This document shows, piece by piece, positions 6,301-10,607 of a stretch of 10,607 nt of DNA. The stretch is from positions 1 to 10,607 of the forward strand of contig JAEOSV010000016.1 in the NCBI GenBank assembly GCA_016840185.1, written 5' to 3'. Below the pieces are notes generated by a model that was not told the DNA's origin, ran no database searches, and saw only the letters and a program-made list of their open reading frames with translations. Made by a program: the position numbers and the translations under genes. Source of the DNA: Candidatus Hermodarchaeota archaeon (lineage in GTDB: Archaea; Asgardarchaeota; Hermodarchaeia; Hermodarchaeales; Hermodarchaeaceae). The first letter of the stretch is position 1. Every line of letters begins with the position of its first letter.

Positions 6301-7573
6301 GGGTACTTACCCCGTTGAAGATCTCAACGATATTTGGGTTCCCCTCAACGACTTTCTTACTCTCACTTTCAATTTCACCGGAATGGACAACCAACCCATA
6401 CACAACGCCTCAGGACAAATCAGTTTTCAAATCGGCTATCTCCCAATCCATTACATTGGAAACGGCTTATACCAAGTCACTATCAATTCCAGTACAATGC
6501 CCATCGCTTCATACTCAGCAGCGGCAGGCTTTGGTGGGCAAAACTATGAAATCGCCATTCTCAGTTTTACCATTGAGATACGCAATATTCCCACCGAAAT
6601 CTATCTTCTACATCCGGTGCTAAATACAACTTACGATGAACTCAATGTCGGCGACATCTTTCGAGTACGAATCAATTTCACCGATACAGCTCACAATATT
6701 CTAATCACCGGAGCAGTAGTTACTCTCCGAATTTCTGGAGTCACCCCACAGCCACTTCTTATGGTGGAAATCGTCCCTGGCGTCTACGAGGTTGGAGGGC
6801 TAACTGTGCTCTTTGACGGCGTTTATGATCTTAATATTGTAGCAATTATAGACGATCACGAAACGGGCCTGTATAACTACCAGATCGTAATACAAACTCC
6901 GGAATACACTCGAACCATCATCACATGGAGTCTCATTGGTGCAATCATCGGCATTATCATCCTCATTGCCTGGCTCGCATATTCACGCGTGTATGCTTTT
7001 CCATGGTTGGTTCGTAAGATGCGCAAGATGGCTTCTATCCTCGGCAAGGGTAAAACACCCAAACTCTCTGGGCGGGACCAACGCCGAATTGCCACCCGAC
7101 CGGACCAAATGACCGACTTCATGGAAGATGCTTACAGCAATGCCAAAATCTCCTTCGCAGCTACCGCCATCCCCATCGCCGCCGCAATTGATGAACGTGA
7201 AGCTGAGGAAGTCGACATCTGGCACGAACTCGACCAACTCGAAGGATTAGGCCGGGATCAAAAACTCGAACTCTTCGAAGAAATGAAACGCATCCCTGTC
7301 AAAGACCGCATCTGGTTCCTCGAAGATCTGAAGCGCCAGATGGCCGATGGCACACGATTCGAACGCGCGCCACTTACTACCCCCGAGGGGCTCTTGGATA
7401 AAACCGCTGAAGAACAAGTAATCCAAGCGCGATTAGATGCCATTCCAGCACTGAGCGAACGAGAGAAGAAAACCCTCTTCAAACAGATTAGCAATCTCCC
7501 ACCCGAAGAACGCGAAGAAGTCTTTCAAACCCTTAAAGAACAATACGCTGTCCCTAGCGAAGATGAGGAATAA
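3338..7573 (+). CDS. Giant membrane-anchored surface glycoprotein: DUF2341-like domain, Ig-like repeats, one TM helix, cytosolic tail
   Basis: The product has 1411 residues. A Sec signal peptide spans 1-25 (basic MRKRH, hydrophobic core, TMA then KPNMP). A Pro/Thr-rich linker follows to about 79. WWDINYDYRRKITI (81-94) through YIYYDDD (174-180) resembles DUF2341, a beta domain of archaeal and bacterial surface proteins. Residues about 190-560 form a beta-rich region of unknown family. About four Ig-like units follow: 756-865, 878-971, 975-1083 and 1085-1187, several opening with TE[LI]xLxxP. One transmembrane helix spans 1193-1215, followed by basic residues (RVYAFPWLVRKMRK) that fix the tail inside. 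By hand count about 29 N-glycosylation sequons lie in the exterior part and none in the tail, which agrees with this topology. Eight cysteines (160, 255, 346, 353, 405, 421, 576, 662) could form disulphides. The tail (about 195 residues) is charged and helical with a duplicated motif. AGGAG at 9 bases before the ATG supports the start. Likely role: envelope, adhesion or glycan handling; no catalytic site is recognised. Confidence 0.8.
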   Translation: MRKRHLALGLFLIFFLLEFTVPTMAKPNMPLVMDGTIAVEPGTFVPPTTTENNLLVLETEDGSPPVPDSPQGTGRETLVEWWDINYDYRRKITIIEPDIASRTMEPVHVYLTFTGDIARESIIAVAYWDLTTWHEVPSQVWNTTTHTSGPTTYYDSATVCFLVNISQNYQEVFYIYYDDDYSVAPSYTDHITAIPDNGPITDDSTMPWVYSDVTSTNYTSVDTVYIRSSATQYEHAAILLTDMLRGGSDWGGPACGLISVRFGDVDALDTNNGTGSGTNLQYMLLGEFALDPLGVDPGMGSSSASRANVAPDNPSEAWIAGAGVWILQDGPLFTRVKIVTSDGGYCNSASPWCNQTSDTVNRGTNGAAGFLNYTITYTFYWHGDSALVSVLLEITANPQWQGAQCHVKNYGDWPHIMTFTCGSGTPGTIDAVQNRKAWIGSKYGLYNESVDPRRRDFPIEPWVVWYDDAGELGYDGTQHPTLGLIANVNPVGWEVLSLAVSGMGDNTMLQQILREGHQGDFFIMPTGETFTYDYTVYTTPYGSNYTDVRSQTAQINNPVSIEIGDQELFRHNILTCTTQDVEGTDISNIDVYIYNRTQDLVQFGTTVSANVTFLKLDDGTYTIVSNYTLISTYGGSVTFLVNTTVITLDHTIQRGWYRTIRCQLSDTTVHVVDWFTNNNLVTFAEIFLDNATTGAPVFALNATLPSGTASTHLLPGGYDVNIRYINRFRVHNQTSPMQVSSTSSTFIPIGVVATEHATELRLVEPSTLPYIEVGYNTTTQFVVQYWDLVADQPIDATTTSIPYVANWTLSNSTHDNIDSGTLTAVGGEPGNYSVSFDASGYLVNETYQLRVLLDVNAPVDYWQAYLAIGILIQGREVDIIPEYQSYSVFWNDTTTIAVYLNDTATNQPITGAEPQYFGIGFSGILLPNGTPGWYTTTFRAENITVGTYTITIRAQIAAYEDATAQILLYVAPQPTNAILIDAYTSSPWGTYPVEDLNDIWVPLNDFLTLTFNFTGMDNQPIHNASGQISFQIGYLPIHYIGNGLYQVTINSSTMPIASYSAAAGFGGQNYEIAILSFTIEIRNIPTEIYLLHPVLNTTYDELNVGDIFRVRINFTDTAHNILITGAVVTLRISGVTPQPLLMVEIVPGVYEVGGLTVLFDGVYDLNIVAIIDDHETGLYNYQIVIQTPEYTRTIITWSLIGAIIGIIILIAWLAYSRVYAFPWLVRKMRKMASILGKGKTPKLSGRDQRRIATRPDQMTDFMEDAYSNAKISFAATAIPIAAAIDEREAEEVDIWHELDQLEGLGRDQKLELFEEMKRIPVKDRIWFLEDLKRQMADGTRFERAPLTTPEGLLDKTAEEQVIQARLDAIPALSEREKKTLFKQISNLPPEEREEVFQTLKEQYAVPSEDEE
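6914..6982 (+). other. Transmembrane helix of the giant surface protein
   Basis: Residues 1193-1215 contain no charged residue and are dominated by Ile, Leu, Ala, Trp and Gly. They are flanked outside by PEYTR and inside by SRVYAFPWLVRKMRK. It is the only such segment after the signal peptide, giving a type I topology with the C-terminus in the cytosol. Confidence 0.85.
7229..7342 (+). repeat. Tail motif copy 1 (38-residue helical repeat)
   Basis: Residues 1298-1335 of the giant surface protein. They align without gaps to residues 1366-1403 with 11 of 38 identical: L1, D2, L7, K12, L15, F16, P23, R27, L34, K35, Q37. Consensus: LD....L....K..LF......P...R......LK.Q. The Pro at 23 probably breaks two helices, giving a helical hairpin. 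Confidence 0.5.
7433..7546 (+). repeat. Tail motif copy 2 (38-residue helical repeat)
   Basis: Residues 1366-1403, the second copy, 68 residues after the first. Identical positions carry LD, LF, the hinge Pro and LKxQ. The last eight residues of the protein are acidic (PSEDEE end). Codons differ at most aligned positions, so the duplication is old and kept at protein level. Confidence 0.5.
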
Positions 7574-7659
7574 CCATTAGCCACTTTCCGTAACCTTATC
7601 GCGCGTTATTTCAGAGAAACTGCTGTCTTACAATTAACCTTAATCCAGTTTCTTCAAGT

Positions 7660-7689
7660 GGGAATTTCAGGAAATGTATTTAAATTCCC
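7660..7689. promoter_or_regulatory. Perfect 8-base inverted repeat enclosing a promoter, operator candidate
   Basis: GGGAATTT (7660-7667) and AAATTCCC (7682-7689) are exact complements separated by 14 bases. The right arm overlaps the end of the TATA box and the spacer contains the BRE. A dimeric protein bound here would block or assist TBP/TFB, so this is a strong operator candidate for the second surface protein gene. The symmetry is seen directly; binding is inferred. Confidence 0.4.
7670..7685 (+). promoter_or_regulatory. Archaeal BRE and TATA box of the second surface protein gene
   Basis: GGAAAT (7670-7675) fits the BRE pattern RNWAAW and is followed after one base by TATTTAAAT (7677-7685). 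A transcript start about 25 bases downstream, near 7705, would leave a leader of about 55 bases before the ATG at 7761. This suggests the second giant gene has its own transcript and is not simply read through from the first. The remainder of the 187-base gap shows no T-run terminator for the upstream gene. Confidence 0.5.
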
Positions 7690-7760
7690 TACGTGTGTTT
7701 AGCTTAGTGGCTACACCAGCTCAGACGCTGTAAAAGTTCCCGAAAAGGTGAGCGCGAAAA

Positions 7761-10607
7761 ATGAAATCCCGAAACCTCATTCTCATTGCTATCTGCTGTT
7801 TTGTTATCCCGTTATTGATTCAGCCAGTCCCTGCATTAGGGACGCCAGACGCTATCCAGCCGTCTCCGACAAGCAATCCCCACTCACCTCCTAAATCTGC
7901 ACTTACTCTTCCAGGTAGCTCACCTCCCTTACCTGATCCGGATTATGTTGGTGTAGGAAACGCGCGCCCAGTTCACGAAGTGTCGAATCGAACCGATGGT
8001 TCCCAAGACGTGTTTTTACTCTATGATAGTGCAACTCAAACTCCTGGCACAGATTCTGCCAATGTCGTACTCCCACCGGGATGGACAGGTTATCGACTTG
8101 ACTATTCCATTTATGACTTGTATGAAAATCGAACTTGGGCATTGAATCCCAGTTTCAATGGTGCAGCCACCTCTTGGACAAGTGGTCATGATGATCTCGG
8201 TGGTGCTAATACATTCACAGAATCTTGGCAAAGTGGTGGACCTGACGGTAATGGTTATGTTCGGGTTCAAGAAGATGGACGCTGGGATGGATCCTATTAC
8301 CGATATGATAACAATGATCGAACATGGTGGACACAAACCTTCACGGTGAATCGCTCAGACCTTGCTTGGGTCGGGGTGAAAATGGATTATCGCGTTAATA
8401 GCGCCTGGGGAAGTAATGCGCTCTTCAATGTTTATGTTCGTATCAATGGTTCACAGGTTTGGGCGAAAGGCTTTCAATCCGTTGGTGATACTAGCTGGCA
8501 TAATACTGGATTCCTTTCATTGGATACCGGGCTGTTCGATCTCCCGAATAGCGCCGTTGAGCTCGAAATCGGTATGTTTTCTACAATGAGCGTTGGTTAC
8601 AGCTCCAACAATTGGATGCGAGTCGAATTCGATAATGTGTGGCTTTATATGGAGACCAAAGTCTATCCCTCAGAAATCAATCTTCAAATGAATGGGCTAG
8701 ATGTTCAAGACCAAGGCAGTCGAGGCTCTGGATTTATTCGCCAGTATCCAACAACCGTTTGGGCCTCAAGTCCAGTTATCTCCAACCTCGTTTGGGCGCC
8801 AACCCCAAATCCGCCAAATCCCGATTTAGATATTGAAGTTACTGCTTTGTGTGACTTGAATCTCTTTGCTAACAAAACCTCATCCACGGTGTACGCACAA
8901 AGCCCATCAGCCATCGGTGTTGGTTTTACAGCAATTAGTGCACAAAATACTACGTGGACATTTTATTATCAGCTTGCCTTACCTTCTCAGTATTGGAATG
9001 ATATCTTCAATTTCACAATCCCCGTTGACTGGAACATCACTTTTGTTTCTGAACCTCAGCTCCCTACCATTAACAAAGTTGGGCAATGCTTTGGTGGTAA
9101 TCTTGGTGATGGGTATTTGGCCATACCAGCTACTACAATCACTAACAGCCCAGATGGTTACTGGATGATTCAAGCGGAGTCGCATAATTATGTTGATTCA
9201 ACTGAACTTCAAATCTGGGATGGAGGCTGGACGCCCACATCGGCTATTCGGGCTGACAATACTACACGGGTTGCCGCTCGAATCCTCGATGGGTCGAACA
9301 ATCCACCCTCAGGAGTCACGGGCACGCAGGCGAATGTAACAATTTTTGAGCCTGGTGGTGGGTTGTGGTATTCTGAATTAGTAACACCCACAGCCGCTGG
9401 TTGGGTTTACACTTCTAGTATTTACAATGATGGTTGGAATACAACAGGTGGAACCTATCAAATCTACGTTAGGTGGGACAATTCCACTGAAGCGGGTGAG
9501 CTGAGTTACTCATACACGGTGCGTCATGGTACAAGCCTGACACCCCGTGAATCTCTTATTGAAACATATTTCGAAGATCAACCCTTATTCCCCAAAGTAC
9601 GATATTTAGATGTGGACAGTGATGATTGGCTGGAACCCACTGCATTAATCGAGGGGAACTGGACCACCGGTACCATCTCCTTCCACTATGTCTCCGGAAC
9701 CGGATATTGGGAGGCTGAAATCAACGCTTTGGATCCCGGTGATGTTGGTCAATTTACGATTCGTGTTAACGCCAGTAAAAGTCATTATGATGATGCCTTC
9801 TGCTATATCATCATCGACATTGTCGCCGAAACCGTTATCTATTCTCCCCAGGCCGCAGGTGTGTATGTACCCTGGCGGGATAATGCTACAATCCAACTCC
9901 AATACACCCGAAAATCCGACAGTGTTGGGGTAACAGGTTGTATCCCCTATGTGGAAGTTACAGCCAATTGGACAACAGGATTCTACACCATTACGGAAAC
10001 CGGTGGTGGATGGTATGAGGTTGAAATTAATGGTACTGGACCAGGAGCACTCGGTTCTTACACGCTCAATATCACTATCTACAAAGAACGATACCAATTT
10101 CAACAATTCTATCTCACAGTTACTGTCCGCGAAATCTTAACTGATCTTGACTTCACCAATCCAACCAACGTCTATTGGAGTCAAAACACCAGTATCCCGC
10201 TCTTCTATAATGACACCGATCATGGTGGAATCAGTATCACTGGGGCCTTGGTGACGTGTGACTGGGCGGATATTTACACCGTATCCGATATGTACATCCT
10301 TACTCTCCGAACTGACAACATTGGAGTGGGACTTCATTCAGTCACCATAAATGTGAGCAAACCTTTCTACAATACTCGGCAAATTATTGTCCAATTCTAC
10401 GTCAATCCACTACCTCTCGATTTGACTGTTACTGTCTCAGAACCCATTGACATTATCTATGGTGAAAACTTCTGGGTTGAAATCTATGTGGAAACCATAT
10501 TCGGTGATCCACTCACTGATGCAGAAGTGACATTCTCTTGGGTTGGAGGCTCAGCCCTCAATTCCAGTGGTCCAGGTGGATACTATGGCACGTTGTTCCT
10601 TTCATCC
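7761..10607 (+). CDS. Second giant exported surface protein (jelly-roll plus Ig-like repeats), 3' end outside window
   Basis: I translated this frame codon by codon: 949 codons from ATG 7761 to the last base, with no stop. AGGTGA (7746-7751), matching the 16S anti-Shine-Dalgarno, lies 9 bases before the ATG. A signal peptide spans about 1-27 (MKSRN, hydrophobic core, PALG). A Pro/Ser linker follows to about 60 and includes SPPLPD. Residues about 110-300 look like a jelly-roll carbohydrate-binding-type domain: a WWTQTFTV strand, alternating aromatic strands, then MRVEFDNVWLYME. Residues 300-595 are beta-rich and unassigned. Ig-like units lie at about 596-690, 693-790, 792-886 and 887 to the edge, with TDLDFTNP and ISITGA signatures shared with the upstream protein. 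More than 20 N-glycosylation sequons fit an exported glycoprotein. A C-terminal membrane helix is expected beyond the window but not seen. T-ending codons appear commoner in its first half than in the upstream gene. Confidence 0.85.
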   Translation, partial: MKSRNLILIAICCFVIPLLIQPVPALGTPDAIQPSPTSNPHSPPKSALTLPGSSPPLPDPDYVGVGNARPVHEVSNRTDGSQDVFLLYDSATQTPGTDSANVVLPPGWTGYRLDYSIYDLYENRTWALNPSFNGAATSWTSGHDDLGGANTFTESWQSGGPDGNGYVRVQEDGRWDGSYYRYDNNDRTWWTQTFTVNRSDLAWVGVKMDYRVNSAWGSNALFNVYVRINGSQVWAKGFQSVGDTSWHNTGFLSLDTGLFDLPNSAVELEIGMFSTMSVGYSSNNWMRVEFDNVWLYMETKVYPSEINLQMNGLDVQDQGSRGSGFIRQYPTTVWASSPVISNLVWAPTPNPPNPDLDIEVTALCDLNLFANKTSSTVYAQSPSAIGVGFTAISAQNTTWTFYYQLALPSQYWNDIFNFTIPVDWNITFVSEPQLPTINKVGQCFGGNLGDGYLAIPATTITNSPDGYWMIQAESHNYVDSTELQIWDGGWTPTSAIRADNTTRVAARILDGSNNPPSGVTGTQANVTIFEPGGGLWYSELVTPTAAGWVYTSSIYNDGWNTTGGTYQIYVRWDNSTEAGELSYSYTVRHGTSLTPRESLIETYFEDQPLFPKVRYLDVDSDDWLEPTALIEGNWTTGTISFHYVSGTGYWEAEINALDPGDVGQFTIRVNASKSHYDDAFCYIIIDIVAETVIYSPQAAGVYVPWRDNATIQLQYTRKSDSVGVTGCIPYVEVTANWTTGFYTITETGGGWYEVEINGTGPGALGSYTLNITIYKERYQFQQFYLTVTVREILTDLDFTNPTNVYWSQNTSIPLFYNDTDHGGISITGALVTCDWADIYTVSDMYILTLRTDNIGVGLHSVTINVSKPFYNTRQIIVQFYVNPLPLDLTVTVSEPIDIIYGENFWVEIYVETIFGDPLTDAEVTFSWVGGSALNSSGPGGYYGTLFLSS

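Noticed and set aside
9645..10106. 153-codon minus-strand ORF
   Set aside because: It lies antisense to the second giant protein, whose frame is continuous with strong signals; no ribosome site or domain was seen.
1..10607. CRISPR arrays, tRNA or rRNA genes, insertion sequences, attachment sites
   Set aside because: I saw no regularly spaced repeats, no tRNA T-loop or rRNA signature, no transposase motifs and no flanking terminal repeats.

Overview
The window looks archaeal, and the two giant surface proteins suggest an Asgard archaeon, perhaps Thorarchaeota-like. The evidence is a clear BRE/TATA promoter (7670-7685), strong Shine-Dalgarno sites (GGAGG, AGGTGA), the first codons of an archaeal CPSF-type beta-CASP ribonuclease, and huge secreted proteins full of N-glycosylation sequons. 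The phylum is an inference from domain style (DUF2341-like start, Ig-like repeats, one C-terminal membrane helix, helical cytosolic tail) and is not proven by the sequence.

Left part, 1-2274, all protein genes on the minus strand. Bases 1-54 hold the first 18 codons of a beta-CASP/metallo-beta-lactamase ribonuclease that continues beyond the window. A 404-base gap (55-458) has no convincing protein gene. It does hold a run of inverted repeats on the plus strand ending in a two-part stem followed by nine T (338-407), which may be the 3' end of an unannotated small RNA divergent from the ribonuclease gene. Next comes a two-gene operon transcribed leftward: a sugar phosphate isomerase/epimerase-like TIM barrel (1384-2274) and, 25 bases downstream, a PHP-domain metal-dependent phosphoesterase (459-1358).

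Middle, 2275-3179. A short divergent promoter region separates that operon from a plus-strand enoyl-CoA hydratase with both catalytic glutamates.

Right part, 3338-10607, plus strand. Two consecutive giant exported proteins follow. The first (3338-7573, 1411 residues) has a signal peptide, a DUF2341-like domain, a large beta-rich region, several Ig-like units, one transmembrane helix and a roughly 195-residue cytosolic tail that carries a duplicated helical motif. The second begins at 7761 and is open to the last base (949 codons, no stop seen). It has a signal peptide, a Pro-rich linker, a jelly-roll-like domain and Ig-like units of the same style. Its promoter is enclosed by a perfect 8-base inverted repeat that looks like an operator. 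The two proteins share repeat signatures and an N-terminal SPP[VL]PD motif, so they are probably paralogous cell-surface glycoproteins that bind or process glycans or form part of the cell envelope.
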